From Gautieria morchelliformis (Eukaryota > Basidiomycota > Agaricomycetes > Gomphales > Gomphaceae): a stretch of DNA of 64,000 bases. Under the pieces are notes generated by a model, which worked only from the letters and a program-made list of their open reading frames with translations, did not search any database and was not told the origin of the DNA. The position numbers were made by a program, and so were the translations under genes. How positions within the stretch are numbered: position 1 is the first letter of the stretch; the number at the start of each line of letters is the position of its first letter. Location of the stretch: contig WHVA01000199.1 of assembly GCA_015179125.1 (NCBI GenBank), forward strand, positions 1 through 64,000, given 5' to 3'. Positions 1 through 10,112 of this stretch are shown piece after piece.

Positions 1-2461
1 ACAAAGGATCTAATCCCTGGCCAAGTATAGTCTCGTCGGATCAGCTCCAAGGTCTTGTTGACCCCGAAGTGTCCCGAGAGGATGTGATCGTGCTTGTATT
101 GCAGGATGCGAAGTCGAAGGTCTTGGGCCCCTGGAACATAGGTTCGGTTGTCAAGCTTGAGGAAACCCTCGGGGTCTGTGGTCCACCTCGGGTCATTAAC
201 CAAGCCGAGGTGCGACTTGGCTATGGGGTCCGAGGGGAGGTTTGCTAGTATGTCAGCTCGGATCTGCTCGGTATCAAGCAGTGAAGCGGCTCGGAGTACG
301 ATGGGAGCGAGGTTAGTAGCTTAAGGGACGATGCCAGCTGGTGCTGAGTAAACACTGGCCGTAGGTTCTGCGGGTTTATGGTGGCATAGTCGCTATTCCC
401 CTCCTTAAGGTAGACGTCCCATCGTCTAGTGAGAGAGTCAGGCTTCGTTCCGAGGCGACCTGGTCGGAAGCGTATGGCGAGGTTGAACTGGGAAAGGTAT
501 TCCGACCACCGAGCTTGTCGACGGGTCAACAGCTTCGTAGTTGAAAAGTATTCGAGGTTCTTGTGATCGGTGATAACGTCAACTGGTTCGCCTGAGCCCT
601 CTAGGTAGTGTCGCCAGCGTTGAAAGGCTTCAAAAATGGCGAGGAGCTCCTTGTCGTGAACATCGTAGTTGAGCTCGGTAGAGGTGAATGTGCGAGAGTG
701 GAAAGCGACGGGATGAAGTTCGCCTTCCGAGGTTCGTAGTGATAAGATTGCCGCTAAGGCATAATCTGATGCATCAGTCTCTACGATCAGTGGAAGGTCA
801 GGAATCCAGTGAGTAAGGATAGGAGCGGTAGTGAACGCCCTCTTCAACAGGTTGAAAGCCCGTCGACAATCCTCGGAAAAATTCCAAGGGGTACCCTTGC
901 GGGTAAGTCGGGTGAGAGGAATGGTGATGTCGGAGTAGTTGTGAATGAAACATCGGTAGAAGTTGGCGAAGCCGAGGAAGGATTGGATGTCGCGAACTTT
1001 GCGAGGTTCAGGCCAGTCTTGAATGACCTTTACCTTGTCATCCGCCATAGTGAGGCCCTCGGGAGAGAGTATGTAGCCGAGGAATTCAACCGAGTCGCGG
1101 TGGAACTCGCATTTGTCTTCTTTGGCGAAGAGGTTGTTGAGTCGTAGTCGTCGCAAGACTTCCTTGACATGTTCAACATGTTTGGAGGGGTCACTGGAGT
1201 AGATTAGAATGTCATCCAAGTATACCACCACACAAACGTCCAAAAGGTCGGCGAACACCTCGTTCATGAATCTCTGGAAGGCAGCAGGGCCATTAGTGAG
1301 ACCAAATGGCATAACCAACCATTCAAAAGACCCATAGCGAGTCCTGAAGGCGGTTTTCCATTCGTCACCCTCGGCCACCCGTACGAGGTGGTAAGCGTGA
1401 CGAAGGTCAATTTTCGTATAGATGCGAGCATTCTTTGGAGCATCAAGTAAGTCAGCAATCAATGGCAATGGATACCGATCTTTTTTTGAGATTTTGTTCA
1501 AACCTCGGAAGTCGACACACAACCGAAGTGTGCCATCTTTTTTGCGAACGAACAATACCGGTGCACCATGAGGCGAGCGTGAAGGTCGGATGAAACCGAT
1601 GTTTAAATGCTCGTCGATGAACTCGCGAAGTGCTTTGAGTTCGGAAGCTGAGAGAGAGTAGATGGGACCGATTGGTGGTGAGGTCCCTTCTTCGAGGTTG
1701 ATTTTGATATCGTGAGGTCGGTGGGGAGCTAGAGTGTCAGCGCGTGCTCTGCTGAACACATCTGCAAATTCGTGGTATTCTTCAGGAACATGTTTCTTAA
1801 TGTTCTCAGGAAGCTCGGAAGAGCTTCCTCCCGATGTTGCCCCTCTGGCGAGGAGCTCAGGCGAAGCCAAATTGAGCTGAAACACTTCGGACCCTTCCAA
1901 TCTAGATGCGCGCATGAAAGCGGGTGCATTGATTAGGGAAACGAGGGGTGCTTGCAACTTCGGAAGCGAGGTCGGAGGCGGGGGCGAAGATGCCGTAGGC
2001 GAGGTCGAAGTCGTAGCCGAAGCTGAGCGGGCTGACGTCGCCGGGGTCGCTGGAGTCGTTGTTAGGTCGATGGTCTTGAAAATAATACTGCCCAATACCC
2101 AGTCAATCGACGGATTGTAGCGGGTGAGCCAGTTGTGGCCAAGTACCATCGAGCAACTTGAGTCGAGCGAGGTTACGTAGAAGGTAACCCATTGTTGTTC
2201 GCCGGTCGGAAAGCAAATGCAGAGGTCTAGAGCTTGGGTAATGGTAGTGTTAGTACTACCGTCAAATAGTTTCAAGGGTATAGGAGAGACAGGATAAGCA
2301 GGCATGGAGTACTTCTGGACAAATCTGGATTCAATAAAACAGTCTGAGGACCCGCAGTCAACTAATGCAACAAAAGCGACGTTGGGCAGCGAAGGCGAGG
2401 TTAGATCTACATTAAGGGAATCTTTGGACAATGAATGAGAAGCGGCGCTGAGTCTGAGCAC
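1..2461 (-). CDS. Pol polyprotein of gypsy element A (protease, RT, RNase H, start of integrase), frameshifted
   Basis: Protease comes first, with D-C-G-S where DTG/DSG is usual. Reverse transcriptase follows with the intact catalytic box Y-L-D-D-I-L-I-Y near 1,215, then RNase H with T-D-A-S-D-Y near 770. The open frame stops at 245. Shifting one base near 320 gives an open continuation to the window edge, which encodes the zinc-binding start of integrase (H...H with S-G-H-F-G-V-N-K-T). Loss of a single base near 320 is the simplest explanation. Otherwise the domains are undamaged. The rest of the integrase is outside the window. Confidence 0.87.
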
Positions 2462-2511
2462 ACGGGTGAGGTTACCGCAATCCTCGGATCGTGTGGTTCC
2501 GAGGTTGCTAC

Positions 2512-3744
2512 CTATTTTTTCACCTCCGTAATGGAGGCCGAAGTCCCCTCATTAGGGGTCTTCGTTGCCCGACCTTTAGAACCGCTACTATTGGTAGACT
2601 TGTTCTTCGGGCAGTCCTTGACGACGTGACCTTTGGTGCCGCAAAGCAGACAAAGGCCTTGGTCGACCCGGCGTTGGCGCTCCTCGGGAAGCAGTTTGCC
2701 ATCCTTCCCGAGTTTGCTCGAAATGTCGGGCTGGCTTTTGTTGTTCGAAGAGTTGTTGTTGTTGGAACCCTTGCCGCTGTTGTTAGTCTTGTTGCGGTTC
2801 TTATTGTTATTGGAACCACTGGAAGACTGGTGGTTGTTAGTGGCATTGCTACTGGACTGATTAGTGGTCCGTGCAGGCTGGGAGCTACGACCATTGATCA
2901 TGGCGTCGTATTCCTTTCGCTCCCAGTAACGGCTATCGCATTCCAGCGCGAAGTTCCTAAGCTCGGCGAGGCTGCGGAATCGAGGGAAGTGGAGTAAGTC
3001 GTCCTTGATCCGTTTGGCCAAGCCCTTGTAGGCAAAGTGTCGGAGGGCCGCGTCGTTCCACTGAGTCCGAGTCGAAGCTCGGGCGAAGTCGATAAAGAAT
3101 CGCGCGGCCTTGTGGTGCTCTTTCATAACGATCTTCTCGAGGTCAATCTCGGCTTGGGCCGCGTTGTCGTATGGGCCGAAGTTAAGCTCGAGCTCGGCCT
3201 TGAAACTGTCCCAGTCCTCGAGCCAATCTGGCTCGGGTTGGACTTCGCCGAGGATCGCCGGCTCGAAATATTGCAGAGCCGAGCCGGACAGGTAAGAAAT
3301 AGCATACTGCACCTTTGAGGCCCCAGTCTTGAACGCGGTGGGGCGATCTCTGAAGTTGAGTACACATTGAAGGAAGAAAGTGCGAAGCTTGGCTTGGTCA
3401 GTACCGTCATAACTATCCGGTTCCTTGACCTTGGCTCGTGCTTCGGATTCGCGAGGTTTCGCGAGTTTGATGAACACTCGACGCATAAGCTCGTTGTCCT
3501 CGAGGTCACCGAGGTCCTCGGGCGGAAGGTTGGGGAGGTCCCGATCGTTGTCAGAACTTCTAGAGCCATCACCTGGATCACCCGAAGGGTCACCGAGGTT
3601 AGCCCTACCTTTGCCTTTGTTACTAGGCTCGGCGGGGTCTGCGAGGGGTATCCCCGGGGACGGGGGTGAGTCATCGGGGGCTTCCGAGAAACGTCGCTGT
3701 TCTGAGATACCCCGAAGGGTGCGAGAACGAGTTATCATGGACAT
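2512..3744 (-). CDS. Gag polyprotein of gypsy element A
   Basis: Structural Gag of an LTR retrotransposon. The open frame could begin at 3,939, but the methionine at 3,744, just before a M-I-T-R-S-R motif, is the likelier start. A capsid-like retrotransposon gag region occupies roughly the middle (a segment with W-N-D-A-A-L-R-H-F followed by A-K-R-I-K-D). An N/S-rich linker follows, and then one CCHC zinc knuckle near the C terminus (C-L-L-C-G-T-K-G-H-V-V-K-D-C). It ends 50 bp before the pol frame begins, in a different frame, so Pol expression would need frameshifting or reinitiation. Confidence 0.85.
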   Translation of the reverse strand: MSMITRSRTLRGISEQRRFSEAPDDSPPSPGIPLADPAEPSNKGKGRANLGDPSGDPGDGSRSSDNDRDLPNLPPEDLGDLEDNELMRRVFIKLAKPRESEARAKVKEPDSYDGTDQAKLRTFFLQCVLNFRDRPTAFKTGASKVQYAISYLSGSALQYFEPAILGEVQPEPDWLEDWDSFKAELELNFGPYDNAAQAEIDLEKIVMKEHHKAARFFIDFARASTRTQWNDAALRHFAYKGLAKRIKDDLLHFPRFRSLAELRNFALECDSRYWERKEYDAMINGRSSQPARTTNQSSSNATNNHQSSSGSNNNKNRNKTNNSGKGSNNNNSSNNKSQPDISSKLGKDGKLLPEERQRRVDQGLCLLCGTKGHVVKDCPKNKSTNSSGSKGRATKTPNEGTSASITEVKK

Positions 3745-3944
3745 CGTGAAAAAAAGGGATACGTAGGGTGTAAGCAGTCTGAAAATACTGTTACGATACG
3801 ATCTGTCGTAAGGTTGACCGAGGTCGGGGACGAAACCCGAGTCAAGGTCCGAGGTTACGGGGCGAGGTTTGGATGGGGAAGTCGGAGAGGGACTTGGCTT
3901 CAGCTTATGTGCTGCGCCGACCCTACGCACGAGTCCCAATTTCG

Positions 3945-4349
3945 GAGGTAAACGAATAAGAGGCGAGGTTCTGGCTTAAGAGGCGAGGCGTAGAAACTAG
4001 CTAGGGATCGAAGGGACACGATAGTTGATTTTCAGACTGAGGAGTAGGAATGCATACAAGGGGGTTATATACGGACGAGGTGCAAGTCAGGGGCGAACGG
4101 ATTAGTGGAGGTCAGGGCGAGGTCAGGAGACCGAGGTCAGGGCGAGGTAATATACGAATGATGCGTGATGGAGCGGAATCAGTAACTAAGGGGATACGGG
4201 CATGGGATCAAGGTCGGATATGAGTTCAAGCTCGGGATCGGGCTCGGGCACGGATAAGTATCATATGTACTCGGGCATGAATATCACAAGGCTCGGGCTC
4301 GGAAGAAGGTTCTACCGGTAAGTAGCCGGCCAAAGGCCGGGTCCTTACA
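3945..4349 (-). repeat. Putative 5' LTR and leader of gypsy element A
   Basis: On the minus strand the sequence starts TGTAAGGACCCGGCC with a GGCC-rich inverted motif, and has a TATA-like GTATATAACC near 4,060-4,070 followed by pyrimidine-rich sequence. This lies upstream of gag. No second LTR copy is in the window, so the 3' boundary of the LTR and the primer-binding site cannot be fixed; the end given is approximate. Confidence 0.5.
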
Positions 4350-5087
4350 GCTACGCCCCTTGATCCAGCTGTTAAATTATCAAAAGACCAGTGTCCTTCT
4401 ACAGAGAGAGGCAAGAAAGCCATGTCGAAGTTTCCATACAGGCAAGCCATAGGATCACTGATGTGGGCAGCTGTAGCCACTCGACCTGACATTGCATTTG
4501 CGGTGTCATTGCTTTCGCAATTCCTCGAAAATCCAGGTGGCACACATTGGAATGCAGTCAAACGTGTCTTCAAATATTTGAAGGGCACGAAGCATTACAA
4601 GCTCACACTTGGAAGAAATCGAGACGGCTTGATGGGGTATTCAGATGCGGATTGGGGTTCACAGAGTCATAGGCGTTCATATTCGGCATACTTATTTCAG
4701 ATTGATGGAGGCACTGTTTCATGGAGTTGCCAGAAACAGTCGATAGTAGCCCTCTCATCAACTGAAGCCGAATTCGTCGCCCTGACCCATGCGGGCAAAG
4801 AGGCTCTTTGGATGCGCCATTTTATTTCTGAAATATTCCAACCACTGAACAGACCCATCAAAATTTATTCAGACAATCAATCAGCCATTGCCATCACGTA
4901 TGGCACTCAACAACACACGAGAACCAAACATTTCGACATCAGATTATATTTCCTTCGAGATATAATCAAAAATCAACAAGCCAAGCTCGTTTATTTGCCA
5001 ACCGAACAAATGTTGGCAGATATCCTCACCAAAGGACTTTCTAGTCCTAGAGTGAAGATCCTCAACGAGCAAATCGGAATATATTAA
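4350..5087 (+). pseudogene. Ty1/copia Pol fragment: end of RT and complete RNase H
   Basis: The translated block matches the C terminus of copia Pol. It has Y-R-Q-A-I-G-S-L-M-W near 4,440, the RNase H residues in Y-S-D-A-D-W-G (about 4,637), S-S-T-E-A-E-F (about 4,756) and Y-S-D-N-Q-S-A (about 4,867), and the terminal D-I-L-T-K-G-L motif. Coding sense extends upstream of the first methionine (4,422) to exactly 4,350, where gypsy element A begins. This is the 3' remnant of an element cut in two by that insertion. The stop at 5,085-5,087 is followed by a polypurine tract (gagggggcg) and the LTR, as expected. Confidence 0.9.
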
Positions 5088-5100
5088 GCTTGAGGGGGCG

Positions 5101-5597
5101 TGTTGGGTGCATTGATGCTCCTGCACCAAAATCAAGCATAATATATCCAATTTGTTGTGTGCTTTCTCAATTTCTTCTCATGTTGTTCTTGTATCATGCA
5201 TCCATTTCTCTGGTTATTTTCGAAATTTTCCACTCACTCCCTGTCTCTCTATTTCATTTTGTTATTCCTACTTTCACAAGCGGCTGCACCCAGCGGAGTC
5301 TGAAATGACTTCGACGCGCGAGCTCTTGGGCGCTAAAGGGCCGGGTAGTAGTACATGCGCAGTGAAACAGTTGCCCCCTCTCTCAGTGACAACTAAATTC
5401 ACTGAGAGAGGCAAGTAAATTAGTCTAGCATTCTTTTGATTTATTAACCTAGAAATCCTCTATAGTGAATTAATTTCTAGGTAGTGTATAATATATTTAT
5501 AGTGACAACTAAATTCACTGAGAGAGTGAATTAATTTCTAGTCTATTCTTTTGAGCAAGAAGTCCATTCCTACTGCCTATAATTCCTGTCCTCCACA
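5101..5597 (+). repeat. 3' LTR of the copia element
   Basis: It starts TGTTGGGTGCATTG directly after the polypurine tract and ends ...CCTCCACA, giving TG...CA termini. Boundaries are supported by an inverted relative at 16,577-17,004, which shares both ends. This copy is longer (497 against 428 bp) because of an internal duplication around a motif of the type CACTGAGAGAG (5,399 and 5,516). Sequence right after it is hAT transposase coding sequence, so the copia element probably inserted into a hAT gene. Confidence 0.85.
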
Positions 5598-6249
5598 TGT
5601 AGTGCTCAATCCCCGGTTCAAACTGATGTATTTCCGACATGCCAAATGGCCAGAGGAGTGGATCTCCACTGCACTCAAACTTCTTCAGAGTGAATGGCGT
5701 GATCACTACAAGCCGGCTCCTGCAGTGGTGTCAGCACCAAGTACGGTGGTACGTATTCATGGTTTCTATGTAATACCAGCCTGAAATTAGACCCAGCCAT
5801 CGTCATACTTTGCTCTGTTAGGAGCTTTGGAGTCAATCACAGTGCTGATGAGCTTGAAGAGTATCTTGCTGCCCCTCCAATTGCCAGTGTCACTGATCCC
5901 ATCAACCACTGGTCATTGCTTATCCAGAATGGGAGCTGTCTCGCACAGATGGCCCTAGACTTCTTATCTATTCCAGGTGAGCTATCTCACACATCCTTAC
6001 ATCCTATTTTGACCATGCCCCTCTAGCAACCTCCACAGATGTTGAACGTGCATTCAGTCGGGGCTGACTGACAGTATCACGGATGCGTCACTCTCTGAAG
6101 GAAGAGTCGACACGTGCCAGAACCGTACTCAGCACATGGCTGTCATACGAAGGACTTGTTCCTGAGGAGCATGTTGTAGAGTTGCTGCGTGATAAGAGTA
6201 AGCGTGTCAAGAAGGCTGTTGTGCAGATGGAGGTCATAGTAGTTGAATG
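5598..6249 (+). pseudogene. hAT-family transposase, C-terminal remnant
   Basis: Spliced translation gives a hAT transposase C terminus. The first segment has N-P-R-F-K-L-M-Y-F and W...S-E-W-R-D-H-Y-K (5,604-5,730). After putative introns (about 5,750-5,820 and 5,974-6,026) comes the dimerisation domain with S-T-D-V-E-R-A-F-S-R-G and R-M-R-H-S-L (6,030-6,100). A TGA at 6,065-6,067 interrupts the conserved dimerisation motif. The N-terminal part is missing because the copia LTR abuts at 5,597. Terminal inverted repeats were not found. Confidence 0.75.
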
Positions 6250-6279
6250 ACATGTAAATGACATATGACATGAATTCTT

Positions 6280-6445
6280 GGCATTTAAGGCTTGCAGGTC
6301 TGTGAGTCACCTGCAGAATTCCAAAGGCCAAACCTGGACTTGGCAGGTATTTAGGCGCCGGGTAACCTGGACTTGTGGGAGTTGGATCTGCAGGTTAAAA
6401 TCACAGGTTGAACTGCAAGTCACCTGCAGGAACCTGGACTCGTGG
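6280..6445 (+). repeat. Low-complexity run of CCTGCAGGT / ACCTGGACTTG motifs
   Basis: The short words cctgcag, acctgga and cttg(c/t)agg recur many times within 165 bp, partly as inverted pairs. It separates the hAT remnant from the Helitron coding region. I see no gene in it; an open frame across it is an artefact of the composition. It may be part of the hAT 3' terminal region or the Helitron 5' region. Confidence 0.5.
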
Positions 6446-7470
6446 ACAGCCCTGGATGAGGTTCTGGTGAACTTTCGTCAAGAGGATGATCCAGGGTTAG
6501 TAGACAGGGAGCGCGAGACATATGTTCCTCCTAGCGATGCTGATGAGGTGGGTGCGTGGACAGGTATGTGACATAATTGGACATGTTTCTGCCTGAATTA
6601 GATACAGTTGTTCCTCCTAGAGCCATTGTAACAGATGATGATACTGGTGAGGGACCTTTGGATAGCGCAGGTACGTCATCTCACACCTGTTCATTTCTGA
6701 GTGACGCCAAGCCTTTCGTAGAGGAATTGTCAGACCCCGATGTGATTCCTTTGCAGGTGCTGGGGTGTTGCAATACAGATCTCAGCAACGTGTCCACAAC
6801 AGAGCTTATGTTGTACGCACTTGCGAACATACAGAATCCTGGAGATGAGGGTGGGTACACTGTACGTCACGGCAAGCAAGCTGTGAATGAATTTGGCCGC
6901 CCTCGACCCAGTGACCAGGCAGGGCCACATGGACACAATCCTCTTGCAGCTGCATTTCCATGCCTGTGGCCATATGGTGTCGGGTGCATTGAGTCTGAAC
7001 ATCCTCGCCATGTCAGCTTTCCTGATCACATTTGGTGGTGCCTGCATTATTATGATCGTCGGTTTGCAACACACCACACCTTCCCTTTTGTGATGTTTGG
7101 CATGGAGCAGAAACGCCAAAGACTTCATTCTGCTCAGTTGCAAATGTGACATCGGAATTTTAAGGCAGATGCTCACACTTTGTCAACGATCACACCTGCA
7201 TATATTCACCAAGCGCATGTTGAGGAAAAATTAAATCAGCTGCTTAGTGATCCCCGGCTGTGGCTCCTAAAGAAGCATATATTTGCTACAGGCACACGAA
7301 TCATGGGTTCCGACCAGATGCATGCGAGCTACCACAGTCAAATATGGTCGACAACATTGTTCCTCAATCCCCCTACATTGTGGACAACTTGGAACTACTG
7401 CGACATTCATGATGCCATCGTTCAAATATTAGCCGGAGAGGAAATTGATATGGACAATTTCATATGTACT

Positions 7471-8869
7471 TGTTACGTATCGAGATTTCCACAAGTCAGA
7501 ACTGGAAAGGACAACGGCTTCAACTTATATGTTGCGCCCCCAATGAACTATCGTCCTAAGTATTTCAGAACGCAGGTAGGAAGTCGGGAAGTACTGAACT
7601 AAAGGTAAGTCGGAACCTGAGTCGGAACTGAGTCAGAAGGCGGAAGGTGGAGAGACGGAGGTCTTGCTAGACTCGCTGTGCTAAGAACAGGAGATAGAGC
7701 AAAGGAAATCAAGTATCAAAGGCGATTATCTGATTGCAGAATAACAGACATACATGAGAGGCTTTTATACAAAGAGCTGAGACAACATGTAATGAGGTAG
7801 TACTAAGCAAATTCCAGGGGGAGTGGAAATCGGGTAGACATACGTGGGAACTGTTACGACCGTTCATTTCCGACTTCCGACCCTCAGTTCCGCAATACCT
7901 TCCGCCCCTACGATATTTCCGCAACACATTCCGCCCCTCCGATATTTCCAACATTCCGCCCCTTGTACATTTCCGACATTCCGCCCCTTGTACATTTCCG
8001 ACTTTCCGCCCCTTGTACATTTCCCTTGTTCTTTTGACTCTATTACTCGGACCCACCGGACCCACCTTACCGTTCATCAAGACCATATGTCCGACCCTCC
8101 TTGTGTTTCGTTGTCAGATATGTTTTCCCAACCCCTTGTTCTTTGCAATTGTTCTACCTTACCCTGAACCCCACTTGTAGTCCCATTGTTCCCAATAGTT
8201 AGTTCCCACGCATTGTTTACTCAACTTCCGCTTCCCCCAGAATTTTGCTTAGTACCATATCATTACCTGTTGTCCCAGCTCTTTGTATAAAAGCCTGTCA
8301 TGTATGTCTCTTATTCTGCAATCAGATAATCGCCTTCGATACTTGATTTCCTTCGCTCCATCTCCTGTTCTTAGCACAGCGAGTCTAGCAAGGTCTCAGT
8401 CTCTCTCTGCCTTCCGTCTTCCGCCTTCTGCCTCAGTTCCGACTCAAGTTCCAACCAAACCTTTGGTTCAGTACTTTCTGACTTCCGACTCAGTTCCAAA
8501 ATACTTAGGACGATATTTCATTGGGGGCGCAACCTACAAGTTGAAGCTGCTTCCTTTCCAGTTCCGACTTAGCGGAAATCTCGATACGTAACAGGAACTA
8601 ACTAATTGGGAACAAGGGGACTACAAGGGGGGTTCAGGGTAAGGTAAAACAATGGCAAAAGAACAAGGGGTCAGAAAACATATCTGACAATGAACTACAA
8701 GGAGGGCCGGACATATGGTCCTGAGGTATGGTGAAGCGGGTCCGGTGGGTCTGAGTAATAGAGTCGAAAGAACAAGGGAATAGAACAAGGGGCGGAATAT
8801 CGGAACTATCAGAGGGTCAGAATGTGTGCGGAACTGAGGGTCGGACATCGGAAATGCATGGTCGTAACA
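7471..8869 (-). mobile_element. Outer solo LTR inserted in the Helitron, itself split by a second LTR
   Basis: On the minus strand it runs from TGTTACGAC at 8,869 to ...CGTAACA at 7,471. It is flanked by a perfect 5-bp target duplication GTACT (7,466-7,470 and 8,870-8,874). There is no internal coding region, so it is a solo LTR left by LTR-LTR recombination. It splits the Helitron Rep frame at residue sequence M-D-N-F-I-C-T. Sequence 7,852-8,593 within it belongs to a later insertion of the same family in the opposite orientation. A TATA-like TATAAAAGCC lies at its centre. Confidence 0.92.
7852..8593 (+). mobile_element. Inner solo LTR nested in the outer solo LTR, same family, opposite strand
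   Basis: It starts TGTTACGACCG at 7,852 and ends ATACGTAACA at 8,593 (742 bp), flanked by a perfect 5-bp duplication GGAAC (7,847-7,851 and 8,594-8,598). It is clearly related along its length to the outer LTR in reverse orientation, so the region appears as a long imperfect inverted repeat. A TATA box (TATAAAAGCC) lies near 8,286. Repeated CTTCCGAC/TTCCGCC words are a family signature. Confidence 0.93.
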
Positions 8870-10112
8870 GTACTGCAGGGCCCTGTGCGATGACACGAGC
8901 TCGCAATGTGGCACACAACCCTTATGCAGCAGCCAGATTTTTCCATTTCATGTGTCATACCATGCTAGAGACATTGTTTGGCATATGGATCAGCCGTGGT
9001 CATGTTGTCTCACAGATGGGAATCCTGGGCCGTGTCAGTGGCTATTTTGGGGTAGTTGAGGCCCAAGGACGTGGGACTCTCCACCTCCATATGATTATGT
9101 GGCTGCATGATGCACCTACGGCGGATGAGATGCACAGGTTGCTGTCCACTGAGGCATTCCATGGTCAAGTGCAGGAGTATATTCGTGCGAACATCAGGCC
9201 ACATCTAGATGTGTTATCTTCAGATGAGGACATCAAGGCCATTCAACGAGAGCCTGATCTGGGGTACATGCGACCACCACATCCTGATGCTGTCAATTAC
9301 GATGCCCAGATGAACAACCTTGAGTTGTGGTTAGCCCAGTCACAGCAAGTGCACACTTGCAAGCAGCAGACTTGCCTACAGTTCAATAAGTGGGCCAGGC
9401 TTGTATGCAAACGTCATGCACCATGGCCTATAGCTGATGACAATGTAATTCATCCCAGCGGTGAATGGGCATCATGAGGCAGCTATGGTTATCTGAATAA
9501 TTGGATACCGGGTGTCATGCCATCATTGCGATGCAGCCATGATGCCAAACTCCTTACCAATGGAGCGGAAACAAAGGACTGTGGATGGTATATTACAAGT
9601 TACCAAACCAAGAAGCAGAACAAGTCTCACAATAGGTTGGCATTGCTTGCAAAGGTGTTTGCCTATCATCATGCAGATACGAGTTATCTTCATGACGTTC
9701 GAGAGAGGAACAGGCTGCTCCTTTTCCAGGACTGCAATGCCCTAAATAAAGAACAAGAACTGTCAGCTCCGCAGGTTATCTCTTACCTGATGGGATGGGG
9801 GGATGCACTGAAATCTCACAAATATGTCCCGTTGTATTGGTCCAGCATTGAGAATGTGTTAGTAAAGGAATACCCTGCACTTAAGCAGTCACCTAACACC
9901 AAGTAAGTTGGACATTCAGTCTCATTCGCATGCGGGTAATAATGACCATGAAAGTACTACCTTAGCACCAGGCAGCCCTGCTGCATTGCCAGCTGTTGAT
10001 GATCCTGAGGGAAGCCGAGGCCATGATAATGACATGGGCGATGAGGTGCAGTCTAAAAAAAATACATAAGGTGGACAAGCTGACGAGGTTGTAGGACCAT
10101 GAGACACTGACG

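Larger units (their letters stand above)
1..4349 (-). mobile_element. Ty3/gypsy LTR retrotransposon A, 3' part beyond window
   Basis: The order on the minus strand is LTR/leader, gag, then protease-RT-RNase H and the start of integrase, which is the Ty3/gypsy order. The element begins with TGTAAGG at 4,349. Immediately beyond, at 4,350, copia coding sequence starts in frame (A-T-P-L-D-P-A-V-K), so this element appears to have inserted into the copia element on its right. The integrase, 3' LTR and the other copy of the target duplication must lie left of the window. Gag and RT motifs look sound, so this is younger than gypsy element B near 15-20 kb. Confidence 0.88.
6577..9906 (+). pseudogene. 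Helitron Rep (HUH endonuclease) region, interrupted
   Basis: Translation from 6,577 gives the N-terminal Helitron region (H-N-P-L-A-A-A-F-P-C-L-W-P-Y-G near 6,930). It continues in the same frame through a TGA at 7,147-7,149 to 7,470, where an LTR insertion begins. Coding sense resumes at 8,875 with Y-A-A-A-R-F-F-H-F. The metal-binding HUH motif is H-L-H (about 9,083) after G-I-L-G-R-V-S-G-Y-F-G-V. A second TGA (9,475-9,477) interrupts before the two-tyrosine motif W-Y-I-T-S-Y-Q (about 9,586). The block ends with Y-L-M-G-W-G-D. In active Helitrons this region nicks and joins DNA ends; here it cannot be made intact. Confidence 0.87.
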
